Under the pieces are notes generated by a model. That model was not told where the DNA came from. It saw only the letters and a list, made by a program, of their open reading frames with translations, and searched no databases. The translations under genes and the position numbers were made by a program. From Mycogone perniciosa (taxonomy: Eukaryota; Ascomycota; Sordariomycetes; Hypocreales; Hypocreaceae), in NCBI GenBank assembly GCA_025331125.1, contig JAOALB010000124.1, positions 101,533 through 165,532 on the forward strand: DNA of 64,000 bases. Reading direction: 5' to 3'. Positions 12,710-24,075 of the stretch are shown piece by piece. Each line of letters begins with the position of its first letter. The stretch's first letter is position 1.

Positions 12710-13630
12710 ATGGCACCCACGGCTCTGCGTGACCTCGGCGAGAGGGCCGGCCAGGAGCTCGAGACCGTCTCTGACCTTGTCGACGACGTCAACGTCATCA
12801 AGTACGACTCCAAGTCAAAATTTGACACCGAGAAGGACAAGACCACCTTCCGTCAGTACGAAGACGCCTGTGACCGCGTCAAGAACTTCTACAAGGAGCA
12901 GCACGAGAAGCAGACTGTTGCTTATAACCTGGCTGCCCGCAACCGATTCCACAGCAAATCGCGTGTCCGCCCCGAGCTGACCATCTGGCAAGCCATGGAG
13001 AAGCTCGACACCCTGGTTGATGAGTCGGATCCCGACACCTCGCTCTCCCAGATCGAGCACCTGCTCCAGTCCGCCGAGGCCATCCGCCGCGATGGCAAGC
13101 CCCGATGGATGCAGGTCACCGGCCTGATCCATGACCTGGGCAAGCTCATGCTCTTCTTCGACGACCTCAAGACCCAAGGCCAGTGGGACGTCGTCGGAGA
13201 CACGTTCCCCGTCGGCTGTGCTTTCGACAACCGCATCGTCCTCCCCGAGACCTTTGCTGCCAACCCCGACAGCAAGGACCCCGTCTACTCTACCAAGCAC
13301 GGCATCTACGCCCCGGGATGCGGCCTTGACAACCTGATGCTCAGCTGGGGTCACGACGAGTACCTCTACCATGTTGTCCGCGATCAATCGACCCTCCCGG
13401 CCGAGGCTCTGGCCATGATCCGCTACCACTCGTTCTATTCGTGGCACAGAGAGGGCGCCTACCGGGAGTTTATGTGCGAGAAGGACTGGGACATGCTCCA
13501 CGCTGTGCAGGCGTTCAACCCGTACGACCTGTACAGCAAGAGTGATGGCGTCCCAAGCGTGGAGGAGCTCAAGCCATACTATATGGAGCTGATTGATGAG
13601 TTTTTCCCGCAAAAGGTCGTCAAGTGGTAG
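12710..13630 (+). CDS. myo-Inositol oxygenase (MIOX)
   Basis: This is an intron-free 306-residue protein. MIOX is a cytosolic di-iron enzyme that cleaves myo-inositol with O2 to D-glucuronate, the first step of inositol catabolism. All six expected metal ligands can be placed: H117 (EHLLQ), H141 and D142 (LIHDLGK), H215 (WGHDEY), H240 (RYHSFY) and D273 (NPYDLYSK). The C-terminus, PYYMELIDEFFPQKVVKW, matches the family ending (LSW/VKW), so the protein is full-length. Length agrees with fungal homologues (about 300-330). It is strongly codon-biased with many C-ending codons, suggesting high expression when induced. No other inositol-pathway gene lies nearby. Confidence 0.96.
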   Translation: MAPTALRDLGERAGQELETVSDLVDDVNVIKYDSKSKFDTEKDKTTFRQYEDACDRVKNFYKEQHEKQTVAYNLAARNRFHSKSRVRPELTIWQAMEKLDTLVDESDPDTSLSQIEHLLQSAEAIRRDGKPRWMQVTGLIHDLGKLMLFFDDLKTQGQWDVVGDTFPVGCAFDNRIVLPETFAANPDSKDPVYSTKHGIYAPGCGLDNLMLSWGHDEYLYHVVRDQSTLPAEALAMIRYHSFYSWHREGAYREFMCEKDWDMLHAVQAFNPYDLYSKSDGVPSVEELKPYYMELIDEFFPQKVVKW

Positions 13631-14540
13631 AAGATGTATGGGGGAACGGCGACAAATGAAGGGACAGATGGGCGTTAAGGGGGTTGGCATTTCTTTTTTC
13701 TTTTTTTCTTTCTCTTACCAATGTTCTCCGTAATAATATGGAGTAGATCTCATGAGATGGCATAGCGTTGCATAGATGAACGCACATAAATAAAAATAAA
13801 GAATCCAGAACTACAGCAAGTTGATATCTTGAATTGTCCATGTGTACAAAATGTTACTTCAAGGGTGGCCGATAACAACTTGGGCGGCAGGATTCAAGGT
13901 AATATGTAAGACAGTGACTCGCCTGATTTGTCGCCATGCAGATACGCGAAGGCAGTGAGATTCGGAGCCAACAAACCAGATTGCTACTATTTTCAGGTGG
14001 GTGACATCCTGATTCATGTGACTTTGCCCCCCGGTGTGGAACTGTCACCCTGGTGGTCATTGATCTTGCGCAAGATGGGCAAAGTATGATGCCAAACTAA
14101 CTAAGTTTTCGCTTCAATAAGATATAGCAGATCATATACTCATGGAATCGAGGAATAAATGATCTTTTGCTCTACCCATAGTAGTAGTAGAAGCCAACAA
14201 TTACGAATGCAAAATGGAGAATAGCAGGGCTGTTCAGAGTGTAACGCTGTGAAACAACAGCCGCCCAAGTGATGCAGCCGCCAGCACTGGATCGTCGATC
14301 ATGACTGGCCCACGACGCGCCGGGTTCTTGTTGCATTGCAGATCCTTGTCCATTCAAACTGCTTGTTTGACACACAACATGGAGGAGGCCTTCGAAGCTG
14401 CGTACATATGTGCGGAGGTGCGGAGGCTTCTTGAATTGCCATTCTATCCCATGTCCTTCTCCCGCCTACCAGGTCTTCCCTTCGCGACAAGACCAGGAGT
14501 GGTATAACGCCAACAGACCACTTCGAACAGCAAAACCAGC
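13631..14540. other. Intergenic region, no gene seen
   Basis: This holds the 3' end of the inositol oxygenase transcript (T-rich run near 13690, AATAAA-like sequences near 13790) and the upstream region of the next plus-strand gene. No domain or convincing frame is visible. Confidence 0.5.
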
Positions 14541-15442
14541 ATGAATTGGTGGTTCGTAGTCTTCGCAGTGTCGGGATGGCTGGTTACAGGGTCAGAGGCA
14601 GCCTGCTATTACCCCAACGGAAGACCAGAGACGAGGTTCGCGTATAATTACCAACCCTGCGGCGGCAAAAACACTACGTTTTCACAGTGCTGTATCCCAG
14701 GGCAGGATGTCTGCGCGCCGAATGGGCTGTGTACGCATTTGACGAATGAATGGGCTGGCGCCTACGATTATCGGGCTGCGTGTGCAAACAAGGATTGGTC
14801 CGGGTGCCCGAAGATCTGTCCTGACGGTGAGTTCGCCATCTTTTCCACTCCTCAAAATGAGTTTGGCTGACTGGTTTGTGGCCCGTAGTTCTGCCCAACT
14901 CCTGGCTTCAGGTTAAACAGTGTGCGACGGGGGAGTATTGCTGCAATCCGGACTTTGACAATGGAGACTGTTGCAGAGACGGGAGCCGGAGATTCAATTT
15001 GCTCGATCGCAATCCCGATTCCGGAAACAACACCGACCATCAGAACAACGGCGGTAGCACCGGCAGCCCAGACAACGGCAGCCCAAGCAACGGCACCAAT
15101 GGCGGGAATAGCAACGATAGTAGTAAGGGTGGGAATTCGAACGGAGATAATTCAGGGGACTCAAAAGGTTCCAACACGGGGCCAAACATTGGCGCCGCGG
15201 TGGGAGGCGCGGTAGGAGGTATTGCGGCGATAGGAGCCTTGGCTGGAATCTGGTGGTACCTGAGACGGAGGAGAAATGAAGCAAAATCGCTGAAAGACAT
15301 TCCGGAGGCTATGAGCCCGAGTGGACACTCCGATTTGAAGAGTCCAGAGCCGTATGTATCAGTACCGGAGGCGGATGGTCGGTCGTTGCCGGTAGAGTCG
15401 GACTCCCGGCAAGTGGATCGGGCGGTGCACGAGTTGGCATAA
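14541..15442 (+). CDS. Secreted cysteine-rich, single-pass membrane protein (sensor-like)
   Basis: There are two exons, 14541-14826 and 14889-15442, joined across a 62-nt GT-AG intron in phase 1, giving 279 residues. The protein begins with a signal peptide (about 1-20) and a cysteine-rich ectodomain (CCIPG, CSGCPKICPDG-type spacing, EYCCNPD, GDCC). A Gly/Ser/Asn-rich flexible stretch follows, then one transmembrane helix (NIGAAVGGAVGGIAAIGAL) bounded by an RRRR stop-transfer signal. The tail is Ser/Pro-rich and cytoplasmic. This layout is common among ascomycete surface proteins resembling Wsc/Mid2 wall-stress sensors, but there is no WSC domain, so a sensing role is inferred only from architecture. 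Many fungi carry numerous paralogues. Confidence 0.85.
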
Positions 15443-15665
15443 TGTGGCAGCTGGGATATATATACATATAGAATCACCATGGTAATTCGAATTTTCCCTC
15501 AAGGATCATTTGGTGAGGAAACATATTTGAATGGTGTTACCGCGTTTCAGCAGTTCAGCAAAGTATCATATGATAATACTATGATTTCAACGATGTACTT
15601 CTTAACTTGCTCAATTCGATAGAGTGGAAAAAGTTCAAATATCTCACATCAATAATTAATATCCT

Positions 15666-17197
15666 CTACAACCACTCAGACCTGTCGGACCCCAATAGCT
15701 TTGGCATCACCTCCCAACCAACCTCACACCCCTCAACCATAGCACTGTGTCTCACTGCAGTCATCTTCCCAAATACCGTCTCCCTCGTCTCCAGATGCTC
15801 ATTAGGAACATCAGCCTGTGTATTATAGTCCCTGCTCTTAAACCCCGTCTTACCAGGATATTGCCCCAGACTGCGCAAGTACTTCATCGCCCCAGCCAGC
15901 GACACATCGACTTTCCATGCACCACCCTTGTTCGCCCGGTGATACAAAGCAGCTATAATACCAGTGGCAAGGAGATACCCCGCTGCGTGGTCAAGGGCCT
16001 GGCATGGCGTTGCGCGAGCAGGTTCTCCTTGGCCAGCGTGCTCAGCTTCCGAGACGTTCATCCCAGAACACGTCTGCACAAGCGAATCAAACCCTCGGTG
16101 ATTAGCCCAGGGCCCCTTTGGCCCAAATGCGGACATGTTGGCACATATAATATTGGGATTGATCTTGACTAGTTCCTCTGGGGAAAGGCCGTATGATGCG
16201 AGACCTCCAGGGCGGAACCCCTGGATGAAGACGTCGCATGTGCGGAGTAGTTCCAAGAGACGCTGTTTGTCGCTGGGATTGTGTATGTTTAGTTGGAGAG
16301 TACGCTTCCCGCGACCCAGGTCTCGGTCTAGGATGGGTGGGTCGGGTAAGGTAGGAGATGTTATCCAGAGGCCGCACCGTGAGCGGCGAGGGTTTTGCCT
16401 GCTACGGGGGCAGCGATGACACGGCTCATTTCGAGGACGCGGACACTCTGAAGACATCGCTTGCCTCCAGTGCTAGGCATGAACTTGGGAGGGCTTGGGG
16501 ATATTTCTTGGAGAAGGATGGGGTTGTTCTCAATCGCTGCTGCTTGCGGTAATGCGTCCCACTGGTTGTACGATCGCAGAGCATAGATAGCGAGCTTCCC
16601 TTCAGTCGTTGCAGTAGTTTCAAGATCGATGCTTTTCCAGTGGGCTGTATGGGCTGCGACATCTTCACGAGTTGCATCCGGAGACAGGCCTAGGAGTTGT
16701 AGAGTGCCTTGGGCATGGTTTGGGAACACATCGTGGATGCGGACATAGCCATCTGCCGTCTTGTGCAACCCCCCGATTTTACCCCAGGCCGATGACGTGG
16801 GCTTTCCATCAATGGTGTAGAGTTGCTCTGACTTGAACTCGACGACAGCATGTTCTAGGGGGACTCGGACACGTGGGACTTGCATCTTTGATGCTTGCGA
16901 CGGCTTCTCGGTGCTGATGTGAAATAGGGCTGCAGCGAGAGCGGACAGCGCGACTGAGCTCTGTGCCAGAATGCCAATTTTGTAGGATGATGGGAGGGCT
17001 GGTTCGTCGTGTCCGGGAAGATCTAGTGATTCCAATGCATGGGATGGGAGTTGCATGCTGGACCAGATGTCTCGGACAACATTGTGGGCTGAGAAGAATT
17101 GCCGATCGACCAAGGCGACGGAATTATCAGCCATCTGGGAGCCACTGAGAATACCTTCACATTGAAGGCCTTCTTTTGATGTCACAGATTCAGACAT
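15666..17197 (-). pseudogene. CoA-transferase family III (CaiB/BaiF) gene with internal frameshift
   Basis: The ATG at 17197 (MSESVTSKEG) opens a frame that ends at 16361. A second frame continues the same protein to the stop at 15666. The break lies at about 16368-16372, inside a segment I expect to read HGADVLWITSP in the family: 5 nt stand where 9 are expected, consistent with a 4-nt deletion. Downstream, LGRGKRTLQLN and the QALDHAAGYLL segment carrying the expected catalytic aspartate are intact. Class III enzymes move CoA between acyl groups and carboxylic acids. A GT-AG pair at 16377-16328 (50 nt) would restore frame but remove the conserved segment. It could therefore be a young pseudogene, a sequence error or a spliced variant. 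The adjacent upstream MFS gene, on the same strand, may have served the same substrate. Confidence 0.75.
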
Positions 17198-17750
17198 ACT
17201 CAGTGATGCTCGGCGTTGTTGTTCATGTGTTGTGGTGAACTGGAGACGATGTTCGAGGCGCACTCATCTTTTTCACCAACAAGACGCCGGCAATCTTCGG
17301 GGAATCAAAAAGATACGCATCGCCGGTATCGGCTCAAGCGTTGGTGATATGATTCGTGATGTTGCAATAATCTCCCTGAACGGATGAAGGGAAGCGTATT
17401 GCCGGAGCTGAGGTGGAGTTGGCTGCGGATGTTGATCGCCGTTACAAGCCGAGCATCTATAAAGTACAAGGACGAGATCGGGGATTTAGAGCAGGCATCA
17501 ATGAACTTGAAAAATTGGGTCGCATCTTTATATTTGAGGGCGAAACGTCAAGTATTAGTTTATGTTTTCTCTATCGTTTTGGTCATTAAATCGTCAGTAC
17601 AAGATAGATGGTATCTCCCCCGCAACAAATACAACCATTCTCAACCAGTTCGTTTGTCTCTTATAATAAGAATCCAGCAAAGTCACACATATTGCCCACC
17701 GAGTATATATATCGTCGGCATGGATCACTAATTGGGGTTCACCTTGGTCC

Positions 17751-19427
17751 TCAGTCCGAAGATGAATCCTGCTCCAATCGGGCCTTCTCATCGGCAGTCA
17801 TGGCTGATGAGGCCTGTCCCAACTTAATGGTACATGTCAGCAGCAAAGACAAGCCAGCCAAAGCCACGCCGATCCAGAAGCCGATCTTATACTGTTGGCG
17901 CAAGCTCAGACCCGCTTCTCCTTTCGAAATGATGGTATGTGAGACGGCCATCTCACTAATACCCAGCCAAAATGCTAATCCAAGGTAAAGCAGACTATTG
18001 ATGAGCCCGCTGGCTGTTGCCTGAAGACGCCGAGGCATCGCCGTCGTGATGAAGACGTTTGTCACATTGTACGTGATATCCACGCCGATGGTGCCACACA
18101 GCATGGAAGGGAATACGTACGCCCAGTAGAGGAAGCTGGTTGATGGCTGGTCATTGGATTGATCCGGGATAACGGCGAAAAGAAGAACGGAAATGAGGAA
18201 TCCGACGCCTGATATTATCATCAGGATGCGGTTGGAGATGAGATGCATGACGAAGCCTCCTCCAACAGCGAGGCAGATGCCCCCGACAGCGAGCGGGGTG
18301 TACCAAGCGGCGGTTTGGATGGGTGTGGTGTGAATGACTGTTTCAAGACTAGAGACTGGTTAGTTACCCTTCGTTATTGAAGACGTGATGTTCGTCCATG
18401 CTGAGGACATTACTTACTAGTAACTGGAGTAGAACAGGAACAGTCCAAATACACCGTACATGCAGAACAGCGCAAGGGAAAGACGCTTCATGTACTTTGG
18501 ACGGAACAAGTCGGCCGGCAGAAGCGGCTGAGCAGACACCCAACCTTGTGTGTATACTCCAGCAAGAAGAAACAGAACACCCAGGATGAAGGTGACGAAG
18601 ATGTATGGTGTCTGCCATCCCTTTGGAGCATGACCTCCGTCCGTAAGGGCATAAACCACGAGCAGGAGGCCTGGAACGATGGTAACCACACCCCACCAGT
18701 CCATCTTGATCGAAGGGTCATGCTGGTGGAGGGTTCGTGGGATGGTAAGGAATCCGGTAACAGCAACGCCAAGGACAAAAATGGTGCCGATCCAGAAGTA
18801 CCAACGCCAGCTGAGGAACTGAGCGCAAACAGCGCCCATGAAGATGCCAAAGTAGAAGCCTAGACATGCAAAGGCTCCCCACATGGCGAAAACCAAGTTT
18901 TTGCGGGGGCCTGGTCGGTATGTCTGTCCAAGCAGGGAGAGACCTGCAGGCGTGAAGGCAGAAGCTCCAATGCCTTGCATGGCACGGCAGACGATGAGCA
19001 TGGTGGTATTCTGGCTGAAGCCACAGATAAGTGACCAGATCATAAGCCACGCATGGCCTATAAGGAAAATAGTCCGGCTACCGTACAAATCGCAGAGTCG
19101 GGAAAAGGGTAATAGCAAGGCTGCAGTCGTCAAGTTGATGACACCTGCTGGCCATGTCCGCAAAGATTCGGGGATGTCCAAGGCTTCGGCTAGGGGGGGC
19201 AGGATGATGTTGAAGCCGCCGATGAAGTATTCGCTCATGGTCATGGACATGACGACTGTGACGACGAAGCCGACTTCTGTGTACCAGTGTGGGAGAACGG
19301 CAGGGCGCTCGCGGCCTAGACGTTCGATACCTGCTTTGTCGAGGCATTCTGGGCTGTCTGCACGACTGGGAGACTTTTCCGAGACGAGGACGCCGCCCTC
19401 GACCACGGCTGGCGTTGGCTCTGCCAT
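17751..19427 (-). CDS. Major facilitator superfamily transporter
   Basis: Two exons, 19427-18418 and 18348-17751, are separated by a 69-nt GT-AG intron and encode 535 residues. After a roughly 45-residue polar cytoplasmic N-terminus there are about fourteen hydrophobic helices. The motif A region reads LLPFSRLCDLYGSRT and a motif C-like stretch reads GIGASAFTPAGLSL, pointing to the drug:H+ antiporter-type (DHA2-like) group common in fungi. The tail is short and charged. The substrate cannot be read from sequence. The gene is immediately upstream of, and on the same strand as, the damaged CoA-transferase, which hints at organic-acid transport, but this is inference. Confidence 0.9.
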
Positions 19428-21080
19428 TTCGCCCTGTTACAGGCAAAAGGGGGTTTAGAACCTGAAGCTGTCGGTTTAGTCAAGGAAGTTATCAACTAGT
19501 ATCCTGTTTCGAAGACGGATATTGTTGTTGTCGTGAATGGTATGGCGAGGAGATCTGGATCACGATCGAGAGTTGCTGGAAACTTCTCTTCCTCTGACGA
19601 ACAACTTCTCTATGGGGGATTTTCAATCTTTTATTTCCTTTATACACCCAACACATATTTCCCTGATAATAAATAATGGGGCCCTTGGACTGGAGGCGAG
19701 ACATATGTGTGGGCCATGTCACGCATCTGGCGAGCCTTGGCTTCCTCATTTGGGGGTTGGCTAACATTCATTCGGGGAATGGAAGAGACGAAATTTGGTC
19801 TTTACAAATCAGTTAATTGGAATAGGATTCTAAGTGCAATGTGAGGCGTTGTGGTGACGAGTGTTGAAGAATAACTGCCTAATATGTTAGAGCTCACAAT
19901 CGAGATCCATCTTTTTTTTTTCCTTTCCCTTAGATGTGGAGATGGTGGCATGCGGCTTGGCTGCCTTTTGGAGTAAAGCGTTGGTCATTCTTGGTAAGAT
20001 TCGAGCTATTAGGTGATCAGCCTTACAAAACAATGACTCTTTTCTTCTTCTTTCTTTCTCGAGCTGACCGCAAAAGGAGCTGGTGAAAGATTCGTGGGAT
20101 TACCTGAATGGGACATTATTTTGCAGTTTGCGCATGAGAAGAAGAACACGAGTGGGATTTCGGAATGGAGATTGGACCGAGACATGTACTGGTGCGCCCT
20201 TGGGATAGGCGTACTTGTAGAATCTCGAAGTTATTCGTATTCACGGCATCTAATAGCCGATGCGAGGACATATAGTGCCAAGGCAGCTTGTCCATGGAAC
20301 ACTTTGACACCGTTTGCGACCCACTACTATTACTTCGAACTTGATGCTTGGTCAGAGACTCTAATGTATATGCTCACGGGCCATCCGTATGGGCTTCATT
20401 GTGACTAAGCCTGTCATTGCCAAAGCAAATGAAGGGCAATGGTAGCGAGAGCACTTTGACCCATACCACAAACATAGGGGCAAGGGGATGGATTCCATCT
20501 CTTTATGGAGATACTAGTAAACAAACGGCATGGTGGTCATTACTCTCCCATATCTGTTAGAATGGGGAATTAGGACTTGAGGAATATCGACTTTGAGAGC
20601 ATTCATATCCGATGAATAATCGAATTTTCAGGTTGGCACAGCCGATCACACCCGAACAGGGTTAGGCATATCGTGGATTTGCGCCTGATCAACCACTTGC
20701 ACGGGTACAGCCGCCACAGGCAAAGGATCTCGATGTCGAGAGCTGCATCCGCAATGAACCCCCACGATGAGAACAAATGGGGATATAGATCTGACCGGAG
20801 CACCAAGATGACCAGACACCATATCTTCATTATTCCTACGAAGCAGTATTACGCATTTTTCGGATTCGGAGAGCTCGTTGCATAGAAGAACAGATCTGAC
20901 GTTAGTGTTCCGAAGATGCGATCTGTGGCTGCTTACTCTGTGGGTAGTATTGATCGATTCTAGACTCTCACTGGAGGGATAATCGCTAGAAGACAATAGC
21001 GAGAAAATTGGTCTCGGGAACATTTGTCTTAATTAAATCCATTACGAGATCTAAATCTCCCACTATCACCCACCATCCGC
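19428..21080. other. Intergenic region, no convincing gene
   Basis: It contains the MFS upstream region (minus strand) and the 3' side of the CE5 esterase. A minus-strand frame around 20640-20800 reads hydrophobic-then-basic (CLWRLYPCKWLIRRKS), faintly like a helix-loop-helix of fungal PTH11-type receptors, but it is isolated. An open plus-strand frame at 20094-20408 has no recognisable features. Confidence 0.4.
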
Positions 21081-22218
21081 CTACAGCAATTGAGACACCG
21101 CCGTCAAGAGTGTGAACAAGCTCGCTCCAAAAATCAGGGTGCTCGTCGCAGGAGCGAATCCGGCCGCAGCAGACTTCGGAGAGGTCGAGGCAGGCGAGGC
21201 GGGCTGTGTCTGGGACGTCGAAGGCGCCGCTGTCGTGGTGGTCGCCGCGCTGGAGGAAATGGCCTGCTGGTACTTCTTGACCACGAAGTCCACAATCTCG
21301 CTGCCGTATTTCGTGATGTATTGGTGGTGAACGCTGATGGTCTGGCCTTGGTCGCAGTAGATGTCGCCGGTGTCGCAGTACGAGACGATCTTGCTGGCGC
21401 GTTGCAGGCAAACGCTCGTGTTGTTTCGCTGGAAGATCTTTTTTTGTGCGCACACGCATGTGTTAGTTCTACTGAGGCTTGATAGGACTGAGGAATTTTC
21501 TCTCAGAAAAAAGTGTTGCTTACCCCGTTGTTCTTGCTAGTGCCTCTGTTATATGTCATATTGACACCATGGCTGGGATCGCCGAAGACAGCCACAGCAA
21601 CGACTATGGGGGAATTCTGTTAGTTTACGTCTATAGAGGACTGTAGAATATAAAAAAAAAAGAAGAAACATACTGCTGTCGTCCATGACCTTGGTCGAGA
21701 TGGGAGCATCCGAGTTGAAGCCGCCGCCCAGTCCGCCACAGACGGAATCCATGGCAACTTGTGCGCCCTGTCCGACAAACAAACGTCAGCTCTCTTTTCT
21801 CCCTCTCTGGTCCGTCCTACCAACAACCGCTGTCTTGGCCAAGCCTTCATAGATGACCGAGAGGGTCGCTCTGGAGGGACGGAGTCTTGATCAACCGACA
21901 TACCTGTGAGTATCCAATGAGAGCAATCTTGTTGCTTGGACAGGCCTGGTAGTAATCATTGATGAGCTTTTGCATCGCCTCCACGCCGTCGCCCTCGGAG
22001 TTATCGTAGTCATTCAACGTCGCTGGGTAGTTCACCGCTACGACCTGGCTATCCTGGATCTTGGAGGCGATCGCGGAGGTGATGTTGGCTGATACGCCGG
22101 TGCCTTTGGGCTCGCCGCTGCCACGCGCGACGATCATGTAGAGGCCTTTGGAGCACGATGGCTTTTGAGCCACCGCGCCAGTGGCGAGCAGGGCCAATGA
22201 AACGAAAATGCCACGCAT
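21081..22218 (-). CDS. Cutinase / acetylxylan esterase family (CE5), probably GPI-anchored
   Basis: Four exons, 22218-21904, 21767-21674, 21603-21524 and 21437-21081, are joined by introns of 136, 70 and 86 nt (all GT-AG) to give 281 residues. A signal peptide ends at about residue 18 (TGAVAQ). The Ser-Asp-His triad is visible: S104 in GYSQG, the Asp in CDTGDIYC and the His in VHHQY. Paired cysteines match the family fold. CE5 enzymes hydrolyse cutin or remove acetyl groups from xylan. A Ser/Thr/Ala/Pro-rich linker and a C-terminal hydrophobic segment (STLIFGASLFTLLTAVSQLL) follow, typical of a GPI-anchor signal, so the enzyme is probably held at the wall or membrane. I chose this start because the signal peptide begins here. 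Confidence 0.92.
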
Positions 22219-24075
22219 GATGATGGATAGATTGGTAGGAGTCAATTGAAGCCAAGGAACCTCCGCAAAGACCCTCGTCTTCACAATCGACAGTTGCAAA
22301 GGCTGGGGAAAAGAAGAGCCAAGTTCAGATCGAGGGCAACGACCGAGGTACCTAGTAATAAATATGGTGCGTCTGGCTACATGTCATGTACGTAAACCCT
22401 GGGCGCAATTGAACTGCATTACAATACTACTTTACTCCGTATGGAGCACGATTAGGACTAGTTCCGTAGCAAAAGGACCCAATGAAGCAAACGCCGGTCA
22501 TGGTCATCCAAACTCCGCAGAGAAAGACACTCGTAAAGGATCCGTATGGATACATTTCGGGTCCGCCGATGACGCTTTAACTTCTCAATTAAGGTGACGC
22601 TCCGTAAGTGGCGGCCCGAGTATTACATAGCTCTGTTTGGAGGATCGAGGATCTATGCTCCAAGAGGCTTGGACTTTGTCTAACCCCGCATTCGACTTTA
22701 TCCGAGAAGCCGAGGGAGATGGGGTTGTTGAATAACAAGTTGGGGAGCGTTGAAAAAAAAAAGTCAGCTCATAATACTCCGTACTCGTAGATATATGGGG
22801 AACAAGACAGCTGGGTGGAGTCTGTCCATGCGTTGCTTAGAATCCCAAACACTCCGGTTGCCACGAAGGACGTACGAGAAAGACATAGCCCGGCGAAAAG
22901 GTACAGATTACGGAGTACAGAATAATATAATGCTAGCTTTCAACACGGACCAAATTCCTTCAAAGGAACGCAAATAAAGCAGACTCGGTTGGAAAAGAAA
23001 TAGTTTAAAGAGTCAACAATCAGCAACAGGGGTCATCCTGGCATAATCGGGTATGGTGTGCCATTTGTAACTCTTGGCAAGCGAAGAAGTTTGATATCCC
23101 CTGCAGTAGTATTCCGTCCCCAACCATCGTGCGTCACTCGGCTCTCCTCCATTTAACAATAGCCAATGGCGCTCTTTATTATTTTCATCTTCCCTTCAGC
23201 CTTGTCGTATGCCTCGTTCTTATAACCCCATCGCCTCATTGTCTCGTCGTCCTTGCAGTTATTGTTGTTGTCGTTGTTGTTGTCGTTCTCGTTCTCGTTT
23301 CCATGTCAAGAAAATTCTTGGAAACCACCCCTTGCTGCTTGGCTGCGCCACAGCTTGATGCATCCGTCGGAGGACTCATCAAAACTCAGCCGCCATCCTT
23401 TAATATTTCACAATCCCCCAATGGAGTCTGTAGAACGTGCGACAACCCGCGTCCTTCCCGGTAATCAACCTGTCGGTCTCGTTGACGAACTCCGTCTTGT
23501 CGTACACATGGCTTGAACGTGTAATCATGGCATCGCAGATTGGCGACCGCCACTTCAATGGTTTTGGTAAATAACCCGATGGAATTTCCGACATCGAGAC
23601 TGGAGCTCATCTCTGCTCCGTGTCCCCGGGGGATTATCAGGAGAGAAAAGGGAGCTCCCGAAGTCGGAAAAGGAATGTTAAAAAGGGGAGGCATGAGTGT
23701 CTCGAAGAGCGGCTTCGTTGTCAAAGGCGTGAATGAAGCTGTGGTTCCCGTAGGCTCAACGAATACAGTATGAAGCTGTTTGTGCGGAGATGAAAGGGGG
23801 AAAGAGAAGGAAGAGAGAGGACACGTGGAGGAGGAGGAGGAGGAATGAAGTAGCAGGCCTGGCAGCTGCACAAATTCGTTCTGGACGTACCACATATGAG
23901 CCTAGGTACTCTCGTGAAAATACATACCTACTTCGCGCATTGCGCTCATGTAGCCATACATGGCTCCTGTTACCATATATGGCTCTCATTGCTATATATG
24001 ATTCTCAATTGGATAACTCCCCAGTTTTGAAGTCCTATCAGCCGTGCAGCCGCGCATCTTCGGTTTGACCATATG
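22219..24075. other. Intergenic region, no convincing gene
   Basis: It holds the CE5 promoter and the 3' side of the next minus-strand gene. Copies of the TACTCCGTA/TACGGAGTA motif occur near 22435, 22780 and 22908. Near 23935-24000 a degenerate repeat carries CATATATGGCTC-like units. Frames at 23386-23895 (-) and 23540-23773 (+) overlap each other, and neither shows a known domain. Confidence 0.4.
23945..24005. repeat. Degenerate tandem repeat with ATATATGG core
   Basis: Three imperfect units of about 20 bp (CATACATGGCTC, CATATATGGCTC, CTATATATGATTC) follow one another just downstream of the PD-(D/E)XK-like gene's 3' end. Confidence 0.6.

Noticed and set aside
12815..13690. 291-codon minus-strand frame across the inositol oxygenase gene
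   Set aside because: It is antisense to a complete, motif-rich MIOX gene; its Val/Leu-rich composition is the usual shadow of a GC3-biased gene.
20603..20830. Minus-strand hydrophobic/basic frame recalling a PTH11-type receptor helix pair
   Set aside because: It covers only one short stretch with no other receptor segments nearby; too weak to list as a gene.
23386..23895. 169-codon minus-strand frame
   Set aside because: It starts in a Ser-rich simple-sequence tract, overlaps an equally open frame on the other strand, and has no recognisable domain or splice partners.
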